Of a DNA stretch of 64,000 nt, positions 9,223-17,955 are shown in pieces. Position 1 is the stretch's first letter. Every line of letters starts with the position of its first letter. Position numbers and translations under genes: made by a program. The notes beneath the pieces were generated by a model. It made no database searches. It was not told the origin of the DNA and saw only the letters and a list, made by a program, of their open reading frames with translations. The DNA is taken from assembly GCF_027706145.1 (NCBI RefSeq), contig NZ_JAQFWW010000002.1, forward strand, positions 248,001-312,000, given 5' to 3'. This DNA is from Bacillus changyiensis. Its GTDB lineage: Bacteria > Bacillota > Bacilli > Bacillales > Bacillaceae.

Positions 9223-9696
9223 TTAGATCTGTTTGGACCATTCTTTTAGAAAGTGGATAACGGTTTCAAGTTCAGATTCTGTGAATTGCTCGAACAGCTT
9301 GCTGTAACGCTTTTTGGCAATCTCGTGCATCCGCTCATGAACCACAGCCAACTTTTTGCCTTCTTCTGTTAAGGTATAATACAATTCTTTATTATTGTTT
9401 GGTTTTTTATGAGACTCGATCATATGATGGTTGATCAAAACATTAACTGCTTTCGTAATTGCCGCTTTTGACACTTGCAACCGTTCAGCAAGAGAAGTAT
9501 TGTTGAGCTGAGCTTCACTGTCATGAATAAAAGAAACAATATGAAGTTGTGTCAGAGTCCAATGCTTATGCAGCATTTCTTCGCTTTTTAAAGCTTCTTT
9601 TGCAAATGTCTGTTGTTCATGCTGTACTCGTTTTTCCCTCTTCAGAATAAAATCTTGAACAGCTTGAAATGCCTGTTCATACGTATTGTTGTCCAC
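9223..9696 (-). CDS. yvmB: MarR-family repressor YvmB
   Basis: This 157-residue protein is a winged-helix MarR regulator. The recognition-helix region reads NTSLAERLQVSKAAITKAVNVL, and the wing includes the NNKELYYTLTEEGKK segment. By synteny it is YvmB, which represses the pulcherriminic acid genes in B. subtilis. The start is a GTG at 9696 preceded by AAGGAAGG. Two tandem palindromes just upstream indicate autoregulation, and related palindromes occur before yvmA and yvmC. Confidence 0.9.
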   Translation of the reverse strand: MDNNTYEQAFQAVQDFILKREKRVQHEQQTFAKEALKSEEMLHKHWTLTQLHIVSFIHDSEAQLNNTSLAERLQVSKAAITKAVNVLINHHMIESHKKPNNNKELYYTLTEEGKKLAVVHERMHEIAKKRYSKLFEQFTESELETVIHFLKEWSKQI

Positions 9697-9715
9697 TTTT
9701 CTTGCCTTCCTTTCT

Positions 9716-9751
9716 GTTAACTGGTTAACTATTTATAGTTTACCAGTTAAC
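9716..9751. promoter_or_regulatory. tandem YvmB operators upstream of yvmB
   Basis: Two sites, GTTAACTGGTTAAC (9716-9729) and GTTTACCAGTTAAC (9738-9751), are spaced 22 bases centre to centre, about two helical turns. This suggests that two MarR dimers bind on the same DNA face. Confidence 0.7.
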
Positions 9752-9850
9752 TAAATAAAATTCAATGATTACGTTTTATTTTTTTAAATATGTAAATAAA
9801 CAGGTACAATAAAATAGACAATCAATACATATCCAGAGAGGAGAATAGAA

Positions 9851-10900
9851 ATGGATAGAATTCGTACTGGGTTATTGGGCTATGGACTGTCAGGTTCTGT
9901 TTTTCACGCCCCATTATTATCGGTTTTAACAGAATTTGAAATTAAAAAAGTGATGACATCTCGAAAAGAACAAGTTCACCAAGACATTCCTGGGACGAAA
10001 ACAGTCAGCTCGATTGATGAAATTACGAATGATCCAGATATTGATCTTGTGATTGTGACAACACCTAGTGGACTTCATTTTGAAATGGCCAAACAATGCC
10101 TTCTCGCTGGTAAACATGTTGTTTTGGAAAAACCGATGACAACAAATGCAGAAGAAGCCAAAACATTAATTGAAATAGCTAAAGAACAAAACGTGGTTCT
10201 TAGTGTATTTCACAATAGAAGATGGGATAACGACTTTTTGACAATTAAACAGATTATAAAAGAAGAACAACTCGGAGAAATCAATACATTCCATGCTTCT
10301 TTTGACAGGTATAGACCGAATGTCAGACAGCGCTGGAAAGAGCAAAAAGGCGCGGGGTCTGGATCCCTTTATGATCTAGGATCACATTTGATTGATCAAG
10401 CCCTTCATTTATTTGGAAAGCCTAACGCTGTAACTGCTCAAGTAATCTCTCAGAGAAACAATGCAGAAACAGATGATTATTTTCATGTCGTGCTCAGTTA
10501 TGACAACCTTCAGGTACTACTGCATTCTGGCTCGATTGTCCCGGCTAATGGTCCCCGCTATCAAGTGCATGGCTCAAAGGGGAGCTTTATGAAATACGGC
10601 ATTGACGGACAGGAAGAAGCACTTAGAACTGGTCAAAAACCCGTTGACGCTTCATGGGGAGCTGATTCACCTGAATATTATGGAGAATTAACCTTAGTTG
10701 AGGGTGAAAACATCAAGAAAGAAACAGTGAAAACACTCAATGGTTCTTATTTAACCTATTATAAGGAACTAGCTGCATGTATCCTTAAAGGTGGCAAACC
10801 GCCTGTTACTGCTGAGGAAGGCCTAGATGTCATCAGTATCATTGAGTCAGCCTGGAAAAGCAGCGAATTGAAAAAAACGGTTTTTATCAACAATCTCTAA
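9851..10900 (+). CDS. iolW: scyllo-inositol dehydrogenase (NADP+) IolW-like
   Basis: This 349-residue protein belongs to the GFO/IDH/MocA oxidoreductases. The N-terminal Rossmann motif GLLGYGLSGSVFH binds NAD(P), followed by VVLEKPMT and the C-terminal catalytic sheet with DLGSHLIDQ. It closely resembles B. subtilis IolW (YvaA), which reduces scyllo-inosose with NADPH. GGAGAA precedes the ATG. It sits between the pulcherrimin and kanosamine loci; in B. subtilis its neighbour is azoR2, which here is 16 kb away, so the intervening DNA was inserted or rearranged. Some homologues act on other sugars. Confidence 0.85.
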   Translation: MDRIRTGLLGYGLSGSVFHAPLLSVLTEFEIKKVMTSRKEQVHQDIPGTKTVSSIDEITNDPDIDLVIVTTPSGLHFEMAKQCLLAGKHVVLEKPMTTNAEEAKTLIEIAKEQNVVLSVFHNRRWDNDFLTIKQIIKEEQLGEINTFHASFDRYRPNVRQRWKEQKGAGSGSLYDLGSHLIDQALHLFGKPNAVTAQVISQRNNAETDDYFHVVLSYDNLQVLLHSGSIVPANGPRYQVHGSKGSFMKYGIDGQEEALRTGQKPVDASWGADSPEYYGELTLVEGENIKKETVKTLNGSYLTYYKELAACILKGGKPPVTAEEGLDVISIIESAWKSSELKKTVFINNL

Positions 10901-11213
10901 ACCCATCTGAATAACTGCACCCCAGTTGTTAGACCCCATCTAATCATTGAAGGTGCAGTTGCTTGGGAAAAACGGTTAAACAAAGAGATAGGCATTTTGC
11001 AACGTGACTTTCACAAATACCAATACTAACATCTCTTCCAATATCGGCTACCACAACATGAATATGTACCTGACCTCTAGTTATTTTTAAACCTCTTACA
11101 TAGTGACGCTCGAGAAGTGTTCTTAACTGTTGTATCTTCCGATAAACCACTTTTCTGAGTGTCGCTATTTGAAGCAGCATTTTTCCAAACTACCTCTGTC
11201 ATTTTCAGGGAAT
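10901..11213. other. intergenic region with IS-like inverted repeat
   Basis: This stretch between convergent iolW and glcP holds the inverted repeat described at 10913-10960 and no protein I can support. A 78-codon minus-strand frame (10944-11180) lacks a convincing ribosome-binding site and recognisable motif, so it is not called. Confidence 0.4.
10913..10960. repeat. inverted repeat resembling insertion-sequence ends
   Basis: The arms begin AACTGCACC on both sides and extend through TTAGA-type inner ends. They resemble terminal sequences of IS3-family elements as I remember them. No transposase is present, so this could be a MITE-like remnant or a scar. No T tract follows, which argues against a simple terminator. 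Confidence 0.35.
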
Positions 11214-12398
11214 TCACATATCCATATGGCTTTGTTTGTTTTTTTGCAAGCTAATGAACAAAATGATGCTGCTGATGACAATAAGCAAGAGCCCCATCCC
11301 CGTAAATAACGACAATGGCAAAATAACATCTGTGCTAAAATCAATTGCCCAGCCAATTAGAAAAGCTAGAAGTGCTCCGCCTAGACTTGCCGAAGAAATG
11401 AAGAAACTTGTCATTTCTTCTGTGAAAGGTTTTCCAGCTAATGATGCAAGTGTAACAGCACAAGGAAATATCCCTGCTGCAGAGAATCCGATACAAAAGA
11501 TCAGCAAAATTTGTATTCCATGATGCGGAAGCCATACCAAAATAAACAGCAAACCGGTCAATATGGCAGTGCTGAATATGAGAAAGATAGCAGAAGTTAA
11601 GCGATTGCCAAGTAGACTTAATAAAAATCGTCCGAACACCATCCCCATCCAAAAAAATGAAACGCTGATAACGCTGATTTCATCAGCTCCTTTTTCACAC
11701 ATGAGCGCCGGCAGAAAATTGGCGAGATTCGTCTCAATCCCCGCATAGAAAAATGCAAAAATGAGAAAAAAGAGAATAATTTTTTCCTTTTTTCCTTTTT
11801 GAAAGATCGCTGTTGCAGTCGGTTTGATTTGACATGTGTTCTGACTTGAAGCAGTCTTATTGCCCTTTCTCTTTAGAAAAATAAACCACAAACCTGTAAG
11901 AACTGATACGAACAAAAAAAGAACATAAAGTGGTACATTCCAAGAATGGTGCTCGACTAGGATAAAAATGAGAAAGGGGAACAACAAAGCACCTAAACCA
12001 AAAAAAACCTCTAAAATATTCATTCCTTTTGCATTTTTATCTTGTGTAATTACATACGCTCCCATTGTTGTTTCCAAAGTACCAGCTCCAAAGCCCAGCA
12101 AGAACCCCATGATCACAAAATAGAGGAAATGGTTAAAGAGAAAAACCCCTAAAAGTGTCGCCAAAATGAGAAGTAGACCATACGTCAATACAGTGGTATG
12201 AGAGCTACGTCTGACAAATATCGGTGCCAACAAAACACCGTTTAAAAAACCAATGAATTGAAAAAAAATCAGGAAGGATAAATCGTGAAGATCCCGATGA
12301 TATTCATGAATGATATATGGTGATAGGCTCCCCAAAAGTATGTGGATGACGCCGACAAGAAAGTAAAATGAACAGCCAAATAGAAAAATTTTTTTCAC
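11214..12398 (-). CDS. glcP: MFS sugar:H+ symporter, GlcP-like
   Basis: This 394-residue protein has twelve hydrophobic segments and belongs to the fucose/glucose permease branch of the major facilitator superfamily. Its place after ntdC matches yhjI (glcP), a glucose/mannose:H+ symporter at the kanosamine locus of B. subtilis. In this context it may supply glucose or export kanosamine. The start chosen is a GTG at 12398 with AAGGAG 8 bases upstream; the frame is open further up, but that would run through the terminator hairpin. A hairpin between ntdC and this gene should lower its expression relative to ntdABC. Confidence 0.75.
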   Translation of the reverse strand: MKKIFLFGCSFYFLVGVIHILLGSLSPYIIHEYHRDLHDLSFLIFFQFIGFLNGVLLAPIFVRRSSHTTVLTYGLLLILATLLGVFLFNHFLYFVIMGFLLGFGAGTLETTMGAYVITQDKNAKGMNILEVFFGLGALLFPFLIFILVEHHSWNVPLYVLFLFVSVLTGLWFIFLKRKGNKTASSQNTCQIKPTATAIFQKGKKEKIILFFLIFAFFYAGIETNLANFLPALMCEKGADEISVISVSFFWMGMVFGRFLLSLLGNRLTSAIFLIFSTAILTGLLFILVWLPHHGIQILLIFCIGFSAAGIFPCAVTLASLAGKPFTEEMTSFFISSASLGGALLAFLIGWAIDFSTDVILPLSLFTGMGLLLIVISSIILFISLQKNKQSHMDM

Positions 12399-12425
12399 TA
12401 AATCCACTCCTTCATTTTCCAGAAT

Positions 12426-12464
12426 AAAACCCTTGCGGCTGCGGTTAGGGCCGACAAGGGTTTT
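12426..12464 (-). terminator. intercistronic hairpin between ntdC and glcP
   Basis: An AAAACCCTTG/CAAGGGTTTT stem is followed on the minus strand by ATTCTGG. It lies immediately after ntdC. It may be a partial terminator or an RNA-stabilising structure, setting glcP lower than ntdABC. Confidence 0.6.
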
Positions 12465-12472
12465 CACAATGC

Positions 12473-13519
12473 TCAGTTCGCTTGTTTTGAAAGGGATAAC
12501 TGCTGGCCTTTAGCAAAGAATTCATTTAAATAAAGCTGTGTTTGATATCCATCTTCAAATGTAGCGAGCCGTGCAAAATCGTGATCTTGAATTCCTTTCA
12601 TCCATTCAATTAATTGAGATCTAAAGGAATCCGCCCAGCCATAAAATTCAGTTTGGGGATCAGTCAGAAAATTGTCTGACAGAGTGATTTTTTGTTCTGT
12701 TAACCCATTCCTAAGTAGACATTCATTCCCCTGGCTTGAGTGATAGTAAAAGACACCGTTCTGCCCATTCACCTCTATACTGAAACCGCAATCTTCCGTT
12801 TTTGTACATTTTGATGTGACCATTTTCACAAATACTTTATTTTCAAGCTGTCCGTATACCTCAGAATGATCATCGACATGTACCTGTTTTTGTTCTTTTT
12901 CTTTGACAACTGTCATCATTTTGACTTTTAAACTATCTAACTTAAATGGGCTATTGAACAAATGTAGGATAAGATCAATTAAATGCACACCTAGATCTCC
13001 CAAGGCTCCACTTGTATTATTGCTTGTTGAGTGATCACGCCAAGTAAATTTTTTTCTTCTAAGCGCACTGTTTTTCTTGAAATCGACTTTGACAGATAAA
13101 ATGTCACCAAGCTCATTCTTGGACAACATCTCTTTTAACTGCTGAACAAACTTGAGATGCCGGTAATTAAAGCCCATAATCGGAATATAAGCAGATCGAA
13201 TCGCTCTGTTTCTCATCTCCTCAGCTTCTTCCATAGAAACAGCCATAGGTTTTTCACATAGCACATACTTTTCCGCAGCGAGCGCTTCTAGTACATGTTC
13301 TTTATGACAAAAGTTAGGTGATGAAATGATAACTGCTGATGATGCACTCAGCAGATCCTGTATACTTTCAAATGCAGTACCTCCATATTCAAATGCAATT
13401 TTACGTGAGGTAAGCAAGTTAATATCAAAAAACCCTGATAGTTCAGCACCTTTAACTGTGGAGATCGCTTTTGCATGTGCCTTTGCAATGCCTCCTGCTC
13501 CAATAATTCCGATTTTCAT
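12473..13519 (-). CDS. ntdC: glucose-6-phosphate 3-dehydrogenase NtdC
   Basis: NtdC oxidises glucose-6-phosphate at C3 with NAD+ to 3-oxo-glucose-6-phosphate, the first step of kanosamine synthesis. The 348-residue protein is a GFO/IDH/MocA dehydrogenase with the Rossmann start MKIGIIGAGGIAKAH, the EKPM motif and the GDLGVHLIDL segment. The ATG at 13519 is chosen because AAGGAG lies 8 bases upstream. It is third in the ntdABC order and starts 15 bases after ntdB. Confidence 0.92.
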   Translation of the reverse strand: MKIGIIGAGGIAKAHAKAISTVKGAELSGFFDINLLTSRKIAFEYGGTAFESIQDLLSASSAVIISSPNFCHKEHVLEALAAEKYVLCEKPMAVSMEEAEEMRNRAIRSAYIPIMGFNYRHLKFVQQLKEMLSKNELGDILSVKVDFKKNSALRRKKFTWRDHSTSNNTSGALGDLGVHLIDLILHLFNSPFKLDSLKVKMMTVVKEKEQKQVHVDDHSEVYGQLENKVFVKMVTSKCTKTEDCGFSIEVNGQNGVFYYHSSQGNECLLRNGLTEQKITLSDNFLTDPQTEFYGWADSFRSQLIEWMKGIQDHDFARLATFEDGYQTQLYLNEFFAKGQQLSLSKQAN

Positions 13520-13534
13520 ATTAAACACTCCTTA

Positions 13535-14380
13535 TCATTGGATATGAGCTTTTAATACTTCTAAAATGCCGGTCGTATATGAACCTTGCGTGATACGAGA
13601 ATGGAGCAACTTCGCTTCAGCTGTCGCATTCCCTACCAAATATCCATGGTCTACCTTTTTAAGCATCTCCACATCATTCCCGCTGTCACCAAATGCAAAT
13701 GCATGTTCTTTTCTGATTTTAAATTTATCTAAAATAAAATCGACAATGTAAGGTTTACCTGTCTGCAAAGGGATAAAATCGACATCATAGCTGTTTTCAG
13801 GATCTCCCGCTAAAGGGTTGCAGCGGTTAATATTCACCCCGATTTGATGCTTTGCAGCAAGATCTCTAATGACACCCAGAGCTGTTTGATCAGCACTTTC
13901 ATTCACAGATGTATAATAATAATTCACTTTGTAACCAGAATAACCATGCTGTGTTTGCGGAATAAGTGTAATCCCATACATCTCATCTAGAGTGTTCTTT
14001 AATTGTTTGACCGTCTCATACGTGAAACCAGATTGACGCAAACGCTCTTCCCATTCATTATCAGTTATCTGGCCTTCCTTCGAAAAAAATGTGATTTCCG
14101 TTCCAAGATTACTGGCGATAAAGTGCGGAAGATATTGAAATCCTCCACTCTTCATTTTAGTAAGAACAGCTGACAGGCTGCTACCGGTTACCCAACCAAG
14201 TAATATTTTGTTATCGAGATGATGCGAATGAATAAATGTTTCAAGATCGATCAATGCTTTTCTCGATTCATCAGTGATGTTGTGAGCAAAGTACGTCTCA
14301 TCAAAGTCACAAAATACGGCATATTTTGGTTTGTCTACTTGCTCTAAATTGTGAAAAGAAAGTGTTTCATGATATGACAT
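13535..14380 (-). CDS. ntdB: kanosamine-6-phosphate phosphatase NtdB
   Basis: NtdB removes the phosphate to give kanosamine. The 281-residue protein is a Cof-type HAD phosphatase: the nucleophile motif is CDFDET near residue 24, GWVTGSS is motif II and FGDSGNDVEML is motif IV. The ATG at 14380 has GGAGG 9 bases upstream. Its start lies inside the end of ntdA (14-base overlap), suggesting translational coupling. Confidence 0.92.
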   Translation of the reverse strand: MSYHETLSFHNLEQVDKPKYAVFCDFDETYFAHNITDESRKALIDLETFIHSHHLDNKILLGWVTGSSLSAVLTKMKSGGFQYLPHFIASNLGTEITFFSKEGQITDNEWEERLRQSGFTYETVKQLKNTLDEMYGITLIPQTQHGYSGYKVNYYYTSVNESADQTALGVIRDLAAKHQIGVNINRCNPLAGDPENSYDVDFIPLQTGKPYIVDFILDKFKIRKEHAFAFGDSGNDVEMLKKVDHGYLVGNATAEAKLLHSRITQGSYTTGILEVLKAHIQ

Positions 14381-15680
14381 CAATCAAAGCCTCCATTACT
14401 TTGTCTTGTTCTTCTATCGTCAGATGCGGATAAAGAGGCAGCTGAAGCATTTGTTTATGCACTAATTCAGTTACAGGAAGTACTGTATCCTGATAGTGAG
14501 TCTTCACAAGTGATGTTTTCTGTTGATGGGATAAAACCGGATAATACACATCTGTTTCAACATGATGAAGATTGTACAACTTTTCTTTGACTTGATCTCG
14601 ATTTCCGTTTATTATTTTAATTGTAAACAAATGCCACACGTGGTCTTCAGCCATTTTCGGCAGTTTAATCTGACCTTTTTCTTCATACAGTTGCAAATGT
14701 TTAATATAGCGATCTGCTAATGATAGTCGTTTCAGATTATTTAATGATAGATATTTCATTCTAGCCAGTCCGATTGCTGCTTGAAGATTATCAATCTTTG
14801 AATTAAAGCCGTAATCAGCGGTCTTTTTATTTTTCTGATTTAACTCAAACCCATGATACATATATTCAATACACGAAGTGGCAAATGTTTGCTGATCGGT
14901 TACAATTGCACCGGCTTTTCCGCATGTGCCAAGATTTTTATACGGATTGAAGCTGAGAATCGTGCAAAGACTGTATTTTCCTAAGCCGGTAACACCAATT
15001 GATTGACATGCGTCTTCTATAATAGGAATCCGATATTGGTCAGCAATTTCTGCAATAGCTTTCATATCAGGCTGTTTTCCATAAAGGTGAACAGGTAAAA
15101 TGCATTTTGTTTTACTAGACATCCTGTTTTCAATATCAGAAGCCGTCATGCAAAAGGTGTCAGGATCAATATCGCAAAAAACTGGCATACCGCCTACAGC
15201 AAGCACAGCATTTTCTGTAGCAGCAAAGCTGTTTGCCGGCATGATGACTTCATCACCTTGTCCGACACCTGCCGCCTTTAACGCAACAATCATCGCATCT
15301 GTTCCACTTGAAGAAGCAAGACAGTACTTCTTGTTAAGGAAGGTTGCGATTTCAGACTCAAAAACACGAACTTGAGGACCACTCGTAAATTGTCCGGTTG
15401 GAAGCACAGCTTTGACCTCGCTTAAAACATCTTCGATTTCTTCTTCTGTAATCAGGCGATGAAGCGGCATAAAATCAACTCTTAAAGGAGGGGAAACCAT
15501 CTTGTTTAGCAAATTGAAATTGATGTCGAAATTGCGTTTCTGTAAAGTTTGTTTTAGCTTTTGATTGATCAGGCTGTCTTCAATACGGCTAACATTTACC
15601 GGCTTTCCATTCTTCAAATCATTGAAAAGGATCAATAAGTCTTTACTTGTGCAAGTCATTTTGCAGCTTGCGGTTTTCAT
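14367..15680 (-). CDS. ntdA: 3-oxo-glucose-6-phosphate:glutamate aminotransferase NtdA
   Basis: NtdA is the PLP-dependent aminotransferase that converts 3-oxo-glucose-6-phosphate to kanosamine-6-phosphate using glutamate. The 437-residue protein has the DegT/DnrJ/EryC1 sugar aminotransferase fold: SSGTDAMIVALKAAG binds the phosphate, EDACQS binds the ring, and SFNPYKNLG holds the Schiff-base Lys248. It keeps an N-terminal extension of about 70 residues, as in B. subtilis NtdA. The ATG at 15680 is chosen for its GGGGTG site; the frame stays open to 15713. It is first in the ntdABC-glcP operon, divergent from ntdR. Confidence 0.93.
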   Translation of the reverse strand: MKTASCKMTCTSKDLLILFNDLKNGKPVNVSRIEDSLINQKLKQTLQKRNFDINFNLLNKMVSPPLRVDFMPLHRLITEEEIEDVLSEVKAVLPTGQFTSGPQVRVFESEIATFLNKKYCLASSSGTDAMIVALKAAGVGQGDEVIMPANSFAATENAVLAVGGMPVFCDIDPDTFCMTASDIENRMSSKTKCILPVHLYGKQPDMKAIAEIADQYRIPIIEDACQSIGVTGLGKYSLCTILSFNPYKNLGTCGKAGAIVTDQQTFATSCIEYMYHGFELNQKNKKTADYGFNSKIDNLQAAIGLARMKYLSLNNLKRLSLADRYIKHLQLYEEKGQIKLPKMAEDHVWHLFTIKIINGNRDQVKEKLYNLHHVETDVYYPVLSHQQKTSLVKTHYQDTVLPVTELVHKQMLQLPLYPHLTIEEQDKVMEALIDVIS

Positions 15681-15735
15681 CAATTTCACCCCATTTTTAT
15701 TAAGAACTGTCATATTTCATCACAAATTTTAAATG

Positions 15736-15751
15736 ATGGAATCGATACCAT
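15736..15751. promoter_or_regulatory. putative NtdR operator
   Basis: The 16-base near-palindrome ATGGAATCGATACCAT lies between the divergent ntdA and ntdR starts. Its symmetry and length are typical of LacI/GalR operators, so NtdR probably binds here. Confidence 0.6.
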
Positions 15752-15780
15752 AACAACTCTTTTTTTCAGGAAGTGACTTT

Positions 15781-16770
15781 ATGCCTACTATTGACGAAAT
15801 TGCAAAGTTAAGTAATGTGTCAAAAACAACAGTTTCCAGAGTACTAAACGACCATCCCTATGTATCTGAAGAAAAAAGGCAACGGGTTTTAGAAGTCATA
15901 AAAAAAATGGACTACATTCCGAATACCTCTGCACGAAAACTCAGATCCAATAAAACCATGTTCATAGCAGTGTCTATTCCCCATGTAGACCATCCCTTTT
16001 TTGCTCGACTGATGAAAAATATGTCTGCTGAAGCCCTGCAATTTCAATATAAAGTGATTGTTTTTCAAACATTTTATCAAAAGCAAAACGAACTGAAAGT
16101 GATGGATTTGCTGAAAAGGAAAGAAGTCGATGGCATCATCTTGTGCAGCCTCGAAAACGACTGGGAAGATATCAAAGGATACCTCAAATACGGCCCGATC
16201 GTGATGGCAAACGAGCTTCATGCTGAAGCGGAAGTCCCAGTGATTTGCTATGACGAGTTTGAAGCCGGTTATAAAGGTACAGAGCTGTTTATTAAAAATG
16301 GACATCATTCAATTGCTTTTTGCTGTGACAACCTATACAGCAAAGCTCAGATGATGAGGAAAAAAGGCTTTATGAAGGCTTTGTCTGATGCAGGCTTACG
16401 TTTTCACGATCAATGGGTGTTCAGTCACGCTTTTACCATCCAAGATGGTTTCAGGATTATGGATCAAATTCATAGCATGACAGAAAAACCAACTGCTATT
16501 TTTACAGGAAATGATCAAGTAGCCGCAGGTATCATTAAGAGAGCATCCCATTATCAATACAAAATCCCACAGCAACTAGCTGTTCTTGGATATGATAATC
16601 AATCAATCTGTGAAGTAACTAATCCTGAAATTACGACAATTGATATCCCTGTTGAAGATCTTGCCAAAAAAGCGATAGAGGCCATCATTCGTATATTGAA
16701 TAACAAAAGTGTTGTAAAAAGAGAAGTTGTGACCATGTCATCATCAATCATTACTAGACAATCTGTTTAA
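15781..16770 (+). CDS. ntdR: LacI-family regulator NtdR of the kanosamine operon
   Basis: This 329-residue protein starts with a LacI-type helix-turn-helix (TIDEIAKLSNVSKTTVSRVLN) and continues with a periplasmic-binding-protein-like sensor domain. By position it is NtdR, which activates ntdABC in response to kanosamine in B. subtilis. It is divergent from ntdA, and a LacI-type palindrome lies in the short gap. The ATG is preceded by CAGGAAGTG. Confidence 0.9.
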   Translation: MPTIDEIAKLSNVSKTTVSRVLNDHPYVSEEKRQRVLEVIKKMDYIPNTSARKLRSNKTMFIAVSIPHVDHPFFARLMKNMSAEALQFQYKVIVFQTFYQKQNELKVMDLLKRKEVDGIILCSLENDWEDIKGYLKYGPIVMANELHAEAEVPVICYDEFEAGYKGTELFIKNGHHSIAFCCDNLYSKAQMMRKKGFMKALSDAGLRFHDQWVFSHAFTIQDGFRIMDQIHSMTEKPTAIFTGNDQVAAGIIKRASHYQYKIPQQLAVLGYDNQSICEVTNPEITTIDIPVEDLAKKAIEAIIRILNNKSVVKREVVTMSSSIITRQSV

Positions 16771-16782
16771 TATCCTAACATT

Positions 16783-16822
16783 AGTAGTACAGACCAAAGC
16801 CTTGGTCAGTGCTACTGTTTTT
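16783..16822 (+). terminator. terminator of ntdR
   Basis: An AGTAG...GACCAA/TTGGTC...CTACT hairpin is followed by GTTTTTAT just after the ntdR stop. Confidence 0.75.
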
Positions 16823-17124
16823 ATAGCGGAAGTGAAGGAAGATTGAATACCCCTAGAACCTTGAATAGGGCTTGCTTTTCTGGGGGTGGGGGCTGTTTTA
16901 AGGGTTTAAATCATTAAACTTGGTTTTTATTAACTCTAAAACCGGCTTGATTTCAGGTTTCATCTGAAAATTTATTTTCTACCCCTCAATAAAATTCTAT
17001 TACAACGTACACCTGGATGCTTGGTATGTTCCGTCTGAAGCGACTGGCTACACTACTCAGGCCCAGACGTTTGTTAGGACTTCGAAAATTCCAATGTTCT
17101 TAAGAAGTTGCTGCTTTAATGATA
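16823..17124. other. intergenic region with possible decayed coding remnant
   Basis: No intact gene is visible. Around 17003-17095 one plus-strand frame reads like protein (a DAWYVPSEATGY segment), but it has no start or ribosome-binding site and the following DNA is a toxin-gene fragment on the other strand. This looks like debris from rearrangement. Confidence 0.35.
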
Positions 17125-17460
17125 GGTCATGCTCTTACTCCGACTGCGGCTCTTGCCCCGATCATACTTAATGTTGCGCAATAAAGCCTTGTGCCTGACT
17201 TTCCGCTGACGCTTTCTCGCCAAACATATCTGCTTCACTAAAGCCATTCGAAGCGGCAAGTCCGTATGCGCCCATTTCCGTCATTTTCAGGACTTGCATG
17301 CCTTTCGTTGTTTTATAGGCTTGCAGTGCATGTTCAGCGGCACTAAAGGTTTTTGCTGTTTTATAAATGGCTTTTCCGCCTTTAGCGGCACGACCAGCCC
17401 AACCGACAACTGGAATAAATCCGGCTGCGGCCATTGCTCCGGCTGCTACACGTTCCTGCG
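17125..17460 (-). pseudogene. fragment of an LXG toxin gene (pre-toxin region)
   Basis: This segment is a diverged copy of about 20490-20850 inside the intact LXG toxin gene. It encodes the same FIPVVGWAGRAAKGG and YKTTKGMQVLKMTEMG stretches. It lacks both the N-terminal LXG domain and a toxic tip, has a short deletion at the ADMFGEK junction, and runs into a stop at 17168. It is the stump of a second LXG toxin gene, pointing to past duplication and loss. Confidence 0.85.
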
Positions 17461-17647
17461 GTCTACCATTGTTAGAACCATTCAGAATATCTTAAATAAA
17501 CATAAGCTAAGTATTAAAGGTTAACTCACAAAGCCTTGCTTATAGGCTTCAAACTGAATTTATGAGTGATTTGGATCGGGTTTGTAGTAAGATACTAGAA
17601 GCAATAACTTGGATTTTTCAAGTGATGTTGATCTGGAGGAAAAGGTG

Positions 17648-17758
17648 ATGAGAGCAAGAGGAAAACGCTACAAACTTAGCCGTTATTTAAGGGCTGCATT
17701 GTGGAAACCAGCGCATATCTGCCTTCGAATAATTAAAGGTAAAGTAATTTTTCGATAA
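17648..17758 (+). CDS. possible 36-residue cationic peptide
   Basis: An ATG at 17648 has GGAGG 7 bases further up plus clean spacing, a strong Bacillus ribosome-binding site. It opens a 36-codon frame ending at TAA. The peptide is very basic (about a dozen Arg/Lys, only one His and no acidic residue) with hydrophobic residues between. I know no homologue. It lies on the opposite strand to the surrounding toxin-gene debris. It could be a real small protein or the start of a decayed longer gene. Confidence 0.4.
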   Translation: MRARGKRYKLSRYLRAALWKPAHICLRIIKGKVIFR

Positions 17759-17907
17759 ACAAAATGTCCTTGTAGAACAGGTGTCATCGTAAAATAATTC
17801 CCAATGACAGAGCCATCTTTATAGAGGTTTACCTTATTTACCTTATTGGCAAATTAAAAGAAATAAGTAAACTGAATAATACTAGTGATAGTTTAATAAT
17901 AAAAAAA

Positions 17908-17955
17908 CTAAACTGAGAAGTTAGAGCTGTACGCTCTCTCACTTACACAGTTTAG
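17908..17955 (-). terminator. terminator of the orphan toxin/immunity cassette
   Basis: A long hairpin with outer arms CTAAACTG/CAGTTTAG and inner paired segments AAGT/ACTT and GAGC/GCTC is followed on the minus strand by TTTTTTT. It lies 87 bases past the stop of the 161-residue gene. Confidence 0.7.

Noticed and set aside
10944..11180. 78-codon minus-strand frame between iolW and glcP
   Set aside because: It has no convincing ribosome-binding site, no recognisable motif, and overlaps the IS-like inverted repeat.
16823..17124. Prophage remnant
   Set aside because: Only one short protein-like segment is visible, with no integrase, attachment repeat or structural gene, so a prophage cannot be supported.
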